64,000 bases of DNA from Phocaeicola dorei (lineage in GTDB: Bacteria > Bacteroidota > Bacteroidia > Bacteroidales > Bacteroidaceae), in the NCBI RefSeq assembly GCF_013009555.1, contig NZ_CP046176.1, positions 5,549,501 through 5,613,500 on the forward strand, in the 5' to 3' direction. Both the position numbers and the translations under genes were made by a program. How positions within the stretch are numbered: the first letter of the stretch is position 1; each line of letters opens with the position of its first letter. The notes under the pieces were generated by a model. The model saw only the letters and a list, made by a program, of their open reading frames with translations. It was not told the origin of the DNA and did not search any database. Of this stretch, positions 35,159 through 44,139 are shown piece after piece.

Positions 35159-36451
35159 ATGAATTTTGTAGAAGAATTAACATGGCGTGGAATGGTGCAC
35201 ACGATGATGCCGGGCACCGAGGAGTTATTGGCTAAAGAACAAGTAACAGCTTATCTGGGTATTGATCCTACGGCTGATTCTTTGCATATCGGTCACCTGT
35301 GTGGTGTGATGATGCTGCGTCATTTCCAGCGTTGCGGTCACAAGCCGTTGGCATTGGTGGGCGGTGCGACCGGTATGATTGGTGACCCTTCCGGCAAATC
35401 GCAGGAACGTAATCTGCTGACTGAAGAAACATTGCGTCACAATGTGGCTTGTATCAAGAAACAGTTGGCTAAGTTCCTTGACTTTGAGAGCGATGCTCCT
35501 AACAAAGCCGAATTGGTGAACAATTACGACTGGATGAAGGACTTTACTTTCCTTGATTTCGCCCGTGAGATAGGTAAGCATATCACCGTAAATTATATGA
35601 TGGCTAAGGATTCTGTACAGAAACGTTTGAACGGTGAGGCTCGTGACGGTTTGTCATTTACAGAATTTACTTACCAGCTGTTGCAGGGATACGATTTCTT
35701 GCATCTTTATGAAACAAAGGGCTGCAAACTTCAGATGGGTGGTTCGGACCAATGGGGTAATATTACTACCGGGGCCGAGCTGATTCGTCGTACCAATGGC
35801 GGTGAAGTGTTTGCATTGACTTGTCCGTTGATTACAAAAGCTGATGGTGGTAAGTTCGGTAAGACTGAATCTGGTAATATTTGGTTGGACCCCCGTTATA
35901 CTTCTCCTTATAAGTTCTATCAGTTCTGGTTGAATGTAAGTGACGAGGATGCCGCACGTTATATAAAGATTTTCACGTCACTGAGTCAGGAAGAAGTGGA
36001 AGTATTGACAGCAGAACATGCTGAAGCTCCGCATCTGCGTGTATTGCAGAAGCGTCTGGCTAAGGAAGTGACTGTGATGGTTCATTCGGAAGAAGATTAT
36101 AATGCGGCTGTTGAGGCATCAGGCATTCTGTTTGGTAACGCCACTTCCGAAGCATTGAAAAAACTGGATGAAGACACGTTGCTGGCAGTGTTCGAAGGTG
36201 TTCCTCAGTTTGAAGTGTCCAAGGATGTATTGGCCGAAGGGGTGAAAGCAGTAGACCTGTTTGTTGATAATGCCGCTGTTTTCGCTTCAAAAGGTGAAAT
36301 GCGTAAGCTTGTACAGGGCGGTGGTGTTTCGTTGAATAAGGAGAAATTAAATGCCTTTGACCAGGTAATTACAACTGCTGATCTGCTGGACGGAAAATAC
36401 CTGCTGGTTCAGCGCGGGAAGAAGAATTATTATTTGGTGATTGCCAAATAA
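35159..36451 (+). CDS. tyrS: Tyrosyl-tRNA synthetase
   Basis: The 430-residue class I synthetase charges tRNA-Tyr. The HIGH motif is in [13 protein letters not shown], the tyrosine-binding region in YDFLHLYE and [10 protein letters not shown], and the KMSKS-loop equivalent is KFGKT. The C-terminal S4 RNA-binding domain is present ([13 protein letters not shown]). The length and order are those of bacterial TyrS. Confidence 0.96.
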   Translation: MNFVEELTWRGMVHTMMPGTEELLAKEQVTAYLGIDPTADSLHIGHLCGVMMLRHFQRCGHKPLALVGGATGMIGDPSGKSQERNLLTEETLRHNVACIKKQLAKFLDFESDAPNKAELVNNYDWMKDFTFLDFAREIGKHITVNYMMAKDSVQKRLNGEARDGLSFTEFTYQLLQGYDFLHLYETKGCKLQMGGSDQWGNITTGAELIRRTNGGEVFALTCPLITKADGGKFGKTESGNIWLDPRYTSPYKFYQFWLNVSDEDAARYIKIFTSLSQEEVEVLTAEHAEAPHLRVLQKRLAKEVTVMVHSEEDYNAAVEASGILFGNATSEALKKLDEDTLLAVFEGVPQFEVSKDVLAEGVKAVDLFVDNAAVFASKGEMRKLVQGGGVSLNKEKLNAFDQVITTADLLDGKYLLVQRGKKNYYLVIAK

Positions 36452-36486
36452 GAAAAAAGAGAATTTCTTTTATAGATAAAAATAAA

Positions 36487-36527
36487 AACCGGAAGGAGAA
36501 ATGATAGGTTTTCTTCTTCCGGTTTTT
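36487..36527. terminator. Bidirectional terminator between tyrS and the tricorn protease gene
   Basis: A stem ACCGGAAG (36488-36495) with CTTCCGGT (36116 bases after window position 400, i.e. 36516-36523) is flanked by A- and T-runs, so it can end both convergent transcripts. Confidence 0.8.
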
Positions 36528-36543
36528 TGTATCTTTTTTCTCC

Positions 36544-39500
36544 TTATTTTCCGTCTATCTCTTTCAACAACTCGTCTACCGCAGCTTTCAACTGGGTATC
36601 TTCACCTTTCACTACTGTTTCCGGTGAGTTAGCCACTTTGATATCCGGCTCCAGTTGTGAGTTTTCCAGATAGCTTCCATCCGGCAAGCGATAGCCGATA
36701 ACAGGAATGCCGAATACCAGTGTCGGATCTTGCAATGTTTCCCAAGATACGCTGGTCATGGTTCCCGGTACAGGCATACCTACCAGTTTGCCTATTTTTT
36801 GATGGCTATATACCCATGGAGTGCCATGTGCGTTGCTGTAGTTAGCCTCGCACTGCACCATGATACTCGGTTTGTTCCAACGGCGGCTGGGCATATCGCA
36901 AGCTTCACGTCCACGAACTACTTGTGTAAAGTATTTCTTTCCGCTGAATAGAATCTCGATATCCTCGTGCAGACGTCCTCCGCCATTGAAACGGGTATCG
37001 ATGACGATACCTTCACGGTTATTGTACTTGCCCAGAATATCTGAATAAACGGAACGGAAGCTGTCATCTCCCATGGATTCAATGTGCACGTATCCCAAAC
37101 GGCCGTTCGACCATTTGTCTACATCGGCTGCCCGTTGTTTTACCCAGCGTGCGTAAAGTAAGTCATTCAAAACACCATTGCTGATAGGAACAACTACTTC
37201 TTCCCAACGTTCTTTGGTCTGCGGGTTATAAAGCGTAACCAGTGTTTTCTTTCTGGCTTTACCGTTCAACAGAACAGAGTAATCGCTTTCGGGAGTGATT
37301 TCCTGACCGTCGATCTTTTCAATGATATCTCCGGCTTTCACTTTGGAACGGGCGTGGTCGAAGGGGCCTTTTTCCACTACCTCAGAAATCAACAGGCCTT
37401 TGCCATTATGATTCCAGTCATACAATAATCCTAAGGTAGCGGTGGCATCTCCTTTCAGGCGCGGACGGTAACGTCCTCCTGTGTGTGAAACGTTCAGTTC
37501 GCCCAGATATTCGCTCAACAACTCCGCAAAGTCATAATTATTATTGATATGCGGTAGGAACTTGCGATAGGCTTTGGTCATAGCATCCCAGTCTATTCCG
37601 TGCATGTTCAGGTTGTAGAAGCGTTTTTGTTCTTGTTTGTATACGTGGTTGAACATATAGTCACGTTCGGCTGCGAGGTCCATCTTCACGTGGGCTTGAT
37701 AGCTGATGGGTTTCAAGCTTTCAGAATTAGTACCCATTTTCTGCATCGTGTTGCTACCTAGCAAGAATAAGTTCTTTCCATCCTTGTCCATTTCCATGTT
37801 GGCCCATCCGGCATCCATTTTATGGAGTAACTTGGTGTCTTTCTTGCGCAGATTCATTTTCCACAGGTCATAGCCGCCTTCGAAGGCAGAGAGGTAATAT
37901 AAGGTTTCACCGTCTTTTGTGATAATGGCGCTCCCCAAATCGGAAGAGTTGGGAGTAAGGCGTACGATGCGGTCCTCGATGTTGCTCAGTTCCACCACGA
38001 TGTCCTTTACTTTTTCCTCTTTTTTCTCTTCGGATTTTTCTTTGTTATCACCTTTCTTTTTACCGTTTTTCTTGGTTTCGGTTGTGTTCTTTTGTTCTTT
38101 TTCCAGTTCTTTTTGCAATTCGTAATCTTCTTTGCTCAGGCGGAACTTGTCATACGCATCTTGGTTCATAAATACCAGCATCACATCGTTTAGTGATCCC
38201 CATGAAGCATGGGCACGCATACCATAACGTTCGGTAATGAATAAAATGGCATTACCATCCAGTACCCAGCGAGGGGAGCCACTGGTATAGCCGCTATTGG
38301 TCAGATTGATAATTTTTCCTCCTTGTGCATTCACCATACCTATATCGGAATATGGATCATGCCGGTTTCCGATAAATTCCAATGTGAACCATTTGCCATC
38401 CGGTGACCATGAATAGTCAAAGCCACCGCCGGTGCTGAACCAGGTGGCGCCGTCAGTGACCTGACGTACCTTTTTGGTTTCCAGATTAAGCACCATCAAC
38501 CGGTTACGGTCTTCTATAAAGGCTAGTTCCTTCCCGTCCGGCGAGAATTGCGGATAGGTACGTTCTGTCTTGTCCGAAGGCAGGAGTACTTCTTCTTCAA
38601 TGGTAGTCGCATTGGGGAAGTTAGCTTCTTCCTTACGTGCAATCTTGGCCATGTAAAGTTCCCAGTTTCCGTTGCGTTCACTGGCGTACGCTAAAGTACG
38701 GTTGTCCGGTGAGAAAGTAAGTCCTGCTTCACGGGCAGGGGTATGTGTGATTTGCTTGGTAGTATTATAATCGGCAGAAGTGACGAATACTTCACCTCGT
38801 ACAATGAAAGCAATTTGTTTGCCGTCCGGTGATACGGTAGCTGAGGTCGCTCCATTACTGAAATTCAGATCCGCTATTGTATTTTGGTCATCACGGGTGA
38901 TATCGATCTTGACTTTCTGCGGTTTATCTCCTTGTTTTTGAGTGTATATTTCTCCATCATACGTATAACAGAGAGTGCCGTTGCTACCCATTGACAGGAA
39001 GCGGACCGGATGAGTCTTGAAGTTGGTGACCGTTTCCAATGATTGAGGACTACTTATTGGAAAGGAATATACGTTGAATGTACCGCCGTTTCGTTCGCTC
39101 AGGAAATAAACGGTTTGTCCGTCGGGTGCAAATACAGGGTTACGGTCTTCGCCTGCATGGGCGGTCAGGTTGGTATGCTTGCCGTTTTCCGAATTATATA
39201 ACCATACGTCACGGGTGATGGACGAGGTGTGGTGTTTGCGCCATTCGTCTTCAAAACCTTTGCGGTCTTGGTAGAGAAATGTTTTTCCTGATTTGTCAAA
39301 GCAGACCATTTCTGCGGGAGTACCCAGCACCTGTTCGGTACGTCCGCCGGTTACAGGGACTTTGTATAGTTCTGTCATAGCTGAGGTAGGGAACAAGGCA
39401 CTGTTGGCAGGGTCTTGGATGGAGGCCGAGAACAGGATATAGTTGCCGTCGGTGGTGAAGGTTGACGGTATTTCGGAAGCCGAATGGGTGGTAAGACGCC

Positions 39501-39798
39501 GGGCTGCTCCGCCATCGGCCGACATGACAAACAGGTCGAAATTACCATTGCGGTCACTGGCGAAGGCAATTTGTTTACTATCCGGTGACCAGATGGGGTT
39601 ACACTCATATGAGGCTTGCGTAGTGAGTTGGGTGGCAGTTCCTCCGTTGGAGGGTACTTTATAGATATCTCCTTTATAACAGAATGCAATTTCCGTGCCG
39701 TCGGGGGAAATTTGCACGTCACGCAGCCATAAAGGTGTAGCTGCATAACTGCTTGCTGCAACAAGGCTTAAAGCAAGGCAAGTTAGAAGTTTTTTCAT
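36544..39798 (-). CDS. Tricorn-type S41 family peptidase with beta-propeller and PDZ domains
   Basis: The 1084-residue product has a signal peptide (LALSLVAASSYA). Next come WD40-like/TolB-type propeller repeats (IWSPDSKQIAFASDRNG and several similar blades) up to about residue 560, a charged Lys/Glu linker, further blades, a tricorn C1-like helical domain, a PDZ domain (VEKGPFDHARSKVKAGDIIEKI) and an S41 catalytic domain (VIDTRFNGGGRL). The likely nucleophilic serine is in the CEANYSNAHG segment. Tricorn-type proteases degrade peptides released by other proteases; here it would be periplasmic. It is transcribed alone from a good promoter at 39824-39853. Confidence 0.92.
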   Translation of the reverse strand: MKKLLTCLALSLVAASSYAATPLWLRDVQISPDGTEIAFCYKGDIYKVPSNGGTATQLTTQASYECNPIWSPDSKQIAFASDRNGNFDLFVMSADGGAARRLTTHSASEIPSTFTTDGNYILFSASIQDPANSALFPTSAMTELYKVPVTGGRTEQVLGTPAEMVCFDKSGKTFLYQDRKGFEDEWRKHHTSSITRDVWLYNSENGKHTNLTAHAGEDRNPVFAPDGQTVYFLSERNGGTFNVYSFPISSPQSLETVTNFKTHPVRFLSMGSNGTLCYTYDGEIYTQKQGDKPQKVKIDITRDDQNTIADLNFSNGATSATVSPDGKQIAFIVRGEVFVTSADYNTTKQITHTPAREAGLTFSPDNRTLAYASERNGNWELYMAKIARKEEANFPNATTIEEEVLLPSDKTERTYPQFSPDGKELAFIEDRNRLMVLNLETKKVRQVTDGATWFSTGGGFDYSWSPDGKWFTLEFIGNRHDPYSDIGMVNAQGGKIINLTNSGYTSGSPRWVLDGNAILFITERYGMRAHASWGSLNDVMLVFMNQDAYDKFRLSKEDYELQKELEKEQKNTTETKKNGKKKGDNKEKSEEKKEEKVKDIVVELSNIEDRIVRLTPNSSDLGSAIITKDGETLYYLSAFEGGYDLWKMNLRKKDTKLLHKMDAGWANMEMDKDGKNLFLLGSNTMQKMGTNSESLKPISYQAHVKMDLAAERDYMFNHVYKQEQKRFYNLNMHGIDWDAMTKAYRKFLPHINNNYDFAELLSEYLGELNVSHTGGRYRPRLKGDATATLGLLYDWNHNGKGLLISEVVEKGPFDHARSKVKAGDIIEKIDGQEITPESDYSVLLNGKARKKTLVTLYNPQTKERWEEVVVPISNGVLNDLLYARWVKQRAADVDKWSNGRLGYVHIESMGDDSFRSVYSDILGKYNNREGIVIDTRFNGGGRLHEDIEILFSGKKYFTQVVRGREACDMPSRRWNKPSIMVQCEANYSNAHGTPWVYSHQKIGKLVGMPVPGTMTSVSWETLQDPTLVFGIPVIGYRLPDGSYLENSQLEPDIKVANSPETVVKGEDTQLKAAVDELLKEIDGK

Positions 39799-39823
39799 GT
39801 ATTTATTTCTTTTAGTTTGTACG

Positions 39824-39853
39824 CAAAGTTAAGCATTTGCACTTTATTGCAAA
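39824..39853 (-). promoter_or_regulatory. Promoter of the tricorn protease gene
   Basis: On the minus strand TAACTTTG (39824-39831) is the -7 box and a TTTG lies 18 nt upstream (39850-39853), close to the -33 position. Confidence 0.6.
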
Positions 39854-39869
39854 AAAAAGTGCGAAAATA

Positions 39870-39902
39870 TTTGGACTATATTGCAGGAAAAACGTATCTT
39901 TG
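39870..39902 (+). promoter_or_regulatory. Promoter of tRNA-Gln
   Basis: TTTG at 39870-39873 and TATCTTTG at 39895-39902 are separated by 21 nt, a textbook Bacteroides -33/-7 pair. The tRNA starts 31 nt downstream. Confidence 0.75.
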
Positions 39903-39932
39903 CACCGCTTTCCAAGGAAAGCACATAATGAT

Positions 39933-40003
39933 TGGACTATGGTGTAATGGTAGCACAACAGGTTTTGGTTCTGTTTGTCCAAGTTCGAATCTTGGTAGTC
40001 CAA
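39933..40003 (+). tRNA. tRNA-Gln (anticodon TTG)
   Basis: The 71-nt sequence folds as a cloverleaf: acceptor TGGACTA with TAGTCCA and discriminator A, anticodon stem ACAGG/TCTGT around loop TTTTGGT (anticodon TTG), and T-arm CCAAG-TTCGAAT-CTTGG. No CCA is encoded. It has its own promoter and terminator. The sequence just 3' of it (CCAACAATTT) recurs at the ISAon1 target 120 bp away. Confidence 0.96.
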
Positions 40004-40028
40004 CAATTTTCAATCTAAAATGAAATAA

Positions 40029-40063
40029 AAACCCGTTAAACATATAGTTTGACGGGTTTTTTT
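40029..40063 (+). terminator. Intrinsic terminator of tRNA-Gln
   Basis: A stem AAACCCGT-T-AAAC with GTTT-G-ACGGGTTT (40029-40059) is followed by T residues to 40063. Confidence 0.85.
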
Positions 40064-40161
40064 CGTATCCGGTCGTCACAGTTTTAAAAATAGCCCTATA
40101 ATCAGGGCCCAATTGGATGCCAACAATTTGGGTCAACGTAAAAACCTGAGGGATTCATAGA

Positions 40162-41097
40162 TTAAGCATAAATTTTAGTCAGTCTGAATAGAAAGAAAGT
40201 CCTGTCCTTTACTCCTCTGAACTGTGTTCTGAAGTCCTTGATTTTGGCATTGAACGATTCGGAAGCTGCGTTGGTGGAACGCCTGTCGAAAAAGTTGACG
40301 ATTTCCAGATAATGTGTCTGTATGGAACGTATTACCCTTCCGAACGCAAGAAAGCCGGACTTTTCAACTTCGTCATACCATCTGGCAAGTCTTGTCAGAG
40401 CGGTGTCCTTGTGCTTGCACTGGTGATATATCAACCCGAGCCTCATGGAAAGATAGTATGCCTTCTTCAGGTCGGGATATTCCCTGAAGAGGATACCGGC
40501 ACGTATGCGTTGGGATTCAGTCCATAATGACTCTTTTTTATACAGCAGATAGATACTGCGGGCGAGCAATTGCTTGCGCGAATCCCCGTTCTCAAAGGTC
40601 GGGGCATGGTATATCTTCCCGCACGCCTTTGCGTATGCGATCTGTATTGATTCCTTGTCCAAAGCCTCCCAGCGTGCCTTCACGCGCATTTCCTGTAAAG
40701 CTTCAAAAGCCAGCTTCTGCACATGGAAACGGTCAGTAACACGGCGTGCCGCAGGAAAGCAGACACGGGCGATCTGTTCCATATTAGGAGCCATATCCAT
40801 AGTGATTTCCCTTACCTGAAACCGTCTGCGCCGGGAGAGACGGAGCAATACGGAGGTGACACTCCTTACATCTGTACCTTTTACAATGGCGATGATGCTG
40901 CCTGAACGGCCTGTCTTTTCCTTGTTTATGAGGATAGTATAGAGCTCACCACGCGAAAGGCAGACTTCATCTATACCCACATAGGCCCCTATATTCTTCT
41001 CAAAGAGAAGCCAGTCCCCGGCATGAGGAAGAGACTCCCATTTCAGATAACCGCTCAAGTGGTTGCGGTATTGACGTTCAAGAAGCTCACCGTCCAC
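40162..41097 (-). CDS. ISAon1/ISL3-type transposase (catalytic part)
   Basis: The 311-residue product (GTG start at 41097) contains the DDE transposase domain. YVGIDEVCLSRGELYTILIN holds the first Asp, REITMDMAPNMEQIARVCFP with RRVTDRFHVQKLAFEA the second, and RRSTNAASESFNAKIKDFR the C-terminal Glu. The frame remains open upstream to 41154 and encodes more family sequence (LPVSCKLLGTLFG), so translation may begin earlier at a non-ATG codon or arise by frameshifting from the upstream gene. Confidence 0.9.
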   Translation of the reverse strand: MDGELLERQYRNHLSGYLKWESLPHAGDWLLFEKNIGAYVGIDEVCLSRGELYTILINKEKTGRSGSIIAIVKGTDVRSVTSVLLRLSRRRRFQVREITMDMAPNMEQIARVCFPAARRVTDRFHVQKLAFEALQEMRVKARWEALDKESIQIAYAKACGKIYHAPTFENGDSRKQLLARSIYLLYKKESLWTESQRIRAGILFREYPDLKKAYYLSMRLGLIYHQCKHKDTALTRLARWYDEVEKSGFLAFGRVIRSIQTHYLEIVNFFDRRSTNAASESFNAKIKDFRTQFRGVKDRTFFLFRLTKIYA

Positions 41098-41140
41098 ACC
41101 GAACAGGGTTCCCAGCAGCTTACAACTGACAGGAAGCGTA

Positions 41141-41482
41141 TCAATATAATTCTTTTAAAAAAGACGCAAACTCATGCGTCATACGGCTGCCTTCCGCTAC
41201 CAGTTTCCAGTTACGGCTTACGTAACGCCCCTCGTCTTTCAAAATCCACCGGCGCCGGCGGATATTCAGGAAAAGATTCTTGCCACGGATGGGGAAGTCC
41301 CGGACTACTACAGGGTCGTAGAAGCCTTTGCTTTCCACTTTGACAGTCGAATATTCACCGGGAAGCTCATTTTTCTCTTCCAGGTAAATCACGATTTCAC
41401 TACTGCTTTCCTTTACATCGGAAATGTTGAAATAATCCAAGGTACCTTCGGGAAGAAGGAGACGGTAACCGTTAGTTTCCAT
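41141..41482 (-). CDS. ISAon1 transposase N-terminal region protein
   Basis: The 113-residue product starts METNGYRLLLPEG at ATG 41482 and contains a basic RNIRRRRWILKDEGRYVSRNWKL-type segment (here FLNIRRRRWILKDEGR), likely a DNA-binding part of the transposase. It ends 44 bp upstream of the GTG of the catalytic gene, but the catalytic frame is already open within its last codons. A +1 shift near 41141-41154 would fuse the two; independent translation is the alternative. Confidence 0.85.
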   Translation of the reverse strand: METNGYRLLLPEGTLDYFNISDVKESSSEIVIYLEEKNELPGEYSTVKVESKGFYDPVVVRDFPIRGKNLFLNIRRRRWILKDEGRYVSRNWKLVAEGSRMTHEFASFLKELY

Positions 41483-41848
41483 AATCGCTGATGATTCGTT
41501 TGTTTCACACAAAGATAGGATTTTATCGGATATACCCCTCAGGATTTTACGTTGACCCAACAATTTGCTCTCATTGCTTTGGGTGACTTGTCTGAGTAAG
41601 AACAAAGATACAAAAATAAAAGTCTAAGTGTTTAAGATATTGTTTTTATAAAAAAGTTAGAGCCATTCTCCTTTTATACTACAGATTTATTTTTGAAATT
41701 TCTCCTGTTTCTGTTGTTTGATTCATATTTGCTTTTCTCTTCTATATTTAAAGAATGCGGTATCTGTCTATATTAAAGTAAAAATAAGAATGAATAGGGT
41801 ACTGAATATCGGGAATATGACAAATAAAAATAGTTACAATATCTACAT

Positions 41849-41865
41849 ATCTCTTGGCAAGAGAT
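41849..41865. repeat. 17-bp palindrome, copy 1, upstream of the fimbrial operon
   Basis: ATCTCTTG and CAAGAGAT flank a central G. The sequence is the exact reverse complement of the core of copy 2 at 42040-42056. The region 41567-42097 is AT-rich and shows no supported gene. Confidence 0.7.
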
Positions 41866-42036
41866 CTATAAAGTATATTGCAAAAATACGTAAATTACTG
41901 GTAATAAGCAATAAAAAACAACGATAATTCTATATTAAAGAAATAAAAAGTTATGATAATCAAAGTTTATATATGTATTTGGTGAAGGATATTTATTTTA
42001 TAACTATCTGTATTTCAGTGTATTAATCATGAAGAG

Positions 42037-42059
42037 TATATCTCTTGCCAAGAGATATA
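42037..42059. repeat. Palindrome, copy 2, upstream of the fimbrial operon
   Basis: An 11-bp perfect dyad around a central C whose inner 17 bp match copy 1. It ends 38 bp before the DUF3575 start codon, so it lies in the promoter or leader of the fimbrial operon. The two copies are 191 bp apart centre to centre. Confidence 0.7.
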
Positions 42060-42097
42060 TCGTAACGTAGCATGAATTGATATAAATTATAGATATA

Positions 42098-42685
42098 ATG
42101 AAGTTAAAAAATTATGCAATCTTGCTTTCTTTCCTGCTTGGTGGAAGTGCATTTGTGAAGGCGCAGGATATCGCGTTGAAGAGCAATATCCTTTATGACG
42201 CCTCAGGCACTATCAATTTGGGTGCTGAGGTTGGTCTTGCCCCCAGATGGACGCTTGATGTATCAGGCAACTATAATGGGTGGGTCCGTTCGCATGGTCG
42301 TACGTGGAAACATTGGATGTTGCAACCTGAGGCACGTTATTGGTTCTGTGATCGTTTTACCGGTCATTTTGTGGGCGTTCATGCTCACGGTGGACAATAC
42401 AATGTGGGTAACCTGAAGAATGACATTTCGTTTTTGGGTAGTGATTTGTCCAAACTTTCTGATCGTCGTTATCAAGGATGGTTTGTAGGTGCCGGTATTG
42501 CTTACGGTTATTCGTGGATTCTTTCCCGCTACTGGAACGTGGAGGCCGAAATCGGTGTGGGTTATGCCTATACCCGTTTCGATGCCTATCCCTGTGCCGA
42601 TTGCGGCACCAAACTGATTGATGGCAAATCCCATCACTATGTAGGCCCTACAAAGGTCGCACTAAACCTGATCTACGTATTTTAA
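42098..42685 (+). CDS. DUF3575 family outer-membrane beta-barrel protein
   Basis: The 195-residue product has a signal peptide (LLSFLLGGSAFVKAQ) and alternating beta strands ending in a C-terminal aromatic residue (LNLIYVF), as in outer-membrane barrels. DUF3575 blocks include ALKSNILYDASGTINLGAEVGL and the C-terminal strand pattern. Such genes head Mfa/Fim-type fimbrial loci in Bacteroides and are presumed to help assembly or anchoring. It is the first of six closely spaced genes and ends 12 bp before the DUF3868 gene. Confidence 0.88.
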   Translation: MKLKNYAILLSFLLGGSAFVKAQDIALKSNILYDASGTINLGAEVGLAPRWTLDVSGNYNGWVRSHGRTWKHWMLQPEARYWFCDRFTGHFVGVHAHGGQYNVGNLKNDISFLGSDLSKLSDRRYQGWFVGAGIAYGYSWILSRYWNVEAEIGVGYAYTRFDAYPCADCGTKLIDGKSHHYVGPTKVALNLIYVF

Positions 42686-42697
42686 AAGATACTGCTT

Positions 42698-44116
42698 ATG
42701 AAGAAATTACTATGTATACTTCTTTTGTTATTTTGCATAATAGGAATAAACAGCCAGACTATTCTGACGTTGGGACGTGTAAAAGTAGACGGTCTGAATA
42801 TTGCTCGTAGCGGTGAGAATCTGCTTGTGTCAATGAATATTGATGTGGCAGGTATTGATATGCCGTCTTCCCGTGAAGTATCTTTTGCTCCTGTGCTCCG
42901 TGCGGAGAATAATGAATTGTTTCTTTCTCCTGTAGTGCTGGCAGGTCGTAACCGTTATTATTTCCATTTACGCAATGATGCTGCTCCAGGTGTGGGTATT
43001 TCACTGTTTCGTGCCGGTCATGACCGGGTAATTCATTATAGCGCCATGGTGCCATATGCTGAATGGATGGCCGACGCTACTCTTGAGCTTGGCGATGAGG
43101 TGTGTGGTTGTTTGTGCGAGGTACTTTTGTCCGACCGTTCGCCGTTGACTACGCTGGATTTTCACCCGAAGATTTTCTCTCCGATCTTTGTTTATTGTGT
43201 TCCGAAAGCAGAGGAGCTGAAAACCCGTGAACTGAAAGGTTCCGCTTATATTGATTTTCCAGTGAACCGCACGGAAATTTACGAGGATTACCGTCGTAAT
43301 CCGATAGAACTTGCTAAGATCCGTGCCACGATAGACACCGTGCGCAATGATGCTGATACCCGCATCACTTCTATTCACATTAAGGGCTATGCTTCTCCTG
43401 AGGGTAGTTATGCCAATAACACCCGCCTTGCCCAAGGACGTACGGAAACATTGAAAGATTATGTACAGCGTTTGTATAATTTCCCGTCTGGTGTCATGGC
43501 TACAGACTACGAGCCTGAGGACTGGGCAGGACTGGAGCGTTATTTGAAAACTTGTACACTTCCGGATCGTTATGGCATTTTGGAGTTGGTGCACAGCGGT
43601 GGTGATCCGGATGCACGTGAACAGAAAATCAAGGCGCGTTATCCCCGGGACTATCAGTTTCTGCTTCGTGAGGTCTATCCCGGTCTTCGTCACTCGGACT
43701 ATACGGTGGAATATGTAGTCCGTGCTTATACTGATATAGAAGAGGCGCGTCGCATTTGGCGTACTGCCCCGGGTAAGTTGAGTTTGAATGAATTTTATCG
43801 TGTGGCGGAGAGCTATCCGGCAGGCAGTGACGAGTATAATGAGGTGTTCGAAACCATGGTTCGTCTCTATCCTGATGATGCTACGGCAAATCTGAACGCT
43901 TCCAATGTGGCGATGTCTCGCGGTGATCTTGTTTCGGCGCGTAAGTATGTGGCAAAGGCAGGCGGCACGCCTGAGGCGGTATATGCGCGCGGTGTACTTG
44001 CCGGACTGGACAAAGACTATGTACAGGCACGCCGCTTGTTGTCGCAGGCACAAAGCATGGGTGTGAAAGAGGCTGCCGATGCACTGGAACAGATTAACAA
44101 AATTGATAAGAAGTAA
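42698..44116 (+). CDS. DUF3868 protein with OmpA-like peptidoglycan-binding domain
   Basis: The 472-residue product has a signal peptide (LLLLFCIIGINSQ), an N-terminal DUF3868 domain (VDGLNIARSGENLLVSMNIDV) and an OmpA-like segment around SIHIKGYASPEGSYANNTRLAQGR. A TPR-like C-terminal region follows (YPDDATANLNASNVAMSRGDLVSARKY). Known family members sit in fimbrial operons with DUF3575, and together they probably form an outer-membrane/peptidoglycan-linked assembly unit (inference). Confidence 0.87.
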   Translation: MKKLLCILLLLFCIIGINSQTILTLGRVKVDGLNIARSGENLLVSMNIDVAGIDMPSSREVSFAPVLRAENNELFLSPVVLAGRNRYYFHLRNDAAPGVGISLFRAGHDRVIHYSAMVPYAEWMADATLELGDEVCGCLCEVLLSDRSPLTTLDFHPKIFSPIFVYCVPKAEELKTRELKGSAYIDFPVNRTEIYEDYRRNPIELAKIRATIDTVRNDADTRITSIHIKGYASPEGSYANNTRLAQGRTETLKDYVQRLYNFPSGVMATDYEPEDWAGLERYLKTCTLPDRYGILELVHSGGDPDAREQKIKARYPRDYQFLLREVYPGLRHSDYTVEYVVRAYTDIEEARRIWRTAPGKLSLNEFYRVAESYPAGSDEYNEVFETMVRLYPDDATANLNASNVAMSRGDLVSARKYVAKAGGTPEAVYARGVLAGLDKDYVQARRLLSQAQSMGVKEAADALEQINKIDKK

Positions 44117-44139
44117 TAATAAGAAAATAAGGAATCAAT

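Larger units (their letters stand above)
40130..41558 (-). mobile_element. ISAon1-type (ISL3-related) insertion sequence, complete
   Basis: The 1429-bp element is bounded by 23-bp terminal inverted repeats with one mismatch, starting GGGTCAACGTAAAA (40130-40152 and 41536-41558). It is flanked by an 8-bp direct repeat AACAATTT (40122-40129 and 41559-41566), as expected for this family. It carries two adjacent genes in different frames: an N-terminal-region protein and the DDE transposase. Both look undamaged. Confidence 0.93.

Noticed and set aside
41718..41927. Short plus-strand reading frame of 69 codons upstream of the fimbrial operon
   Set aside because: It has low-complexity AT-rich codons, no recognisable domain, no ribosome site, and it overlaps the palindrome at 41849-41865.
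41849..42059. A definite claim of an invertible promoter
   Set aside because: The repeats are nearly self-palindromic, so their inverted relation is partly automatic, and no recombinase gene is nearby; kept only as one of two hypotheses.
43001..44053. A 350-codon minus-strand frame opposite the DUF3868 gene
   Set aside because: It is long but purely antisense to a gene with signal peptide and OmpA-like motifs; its translation shows no signal or domain.
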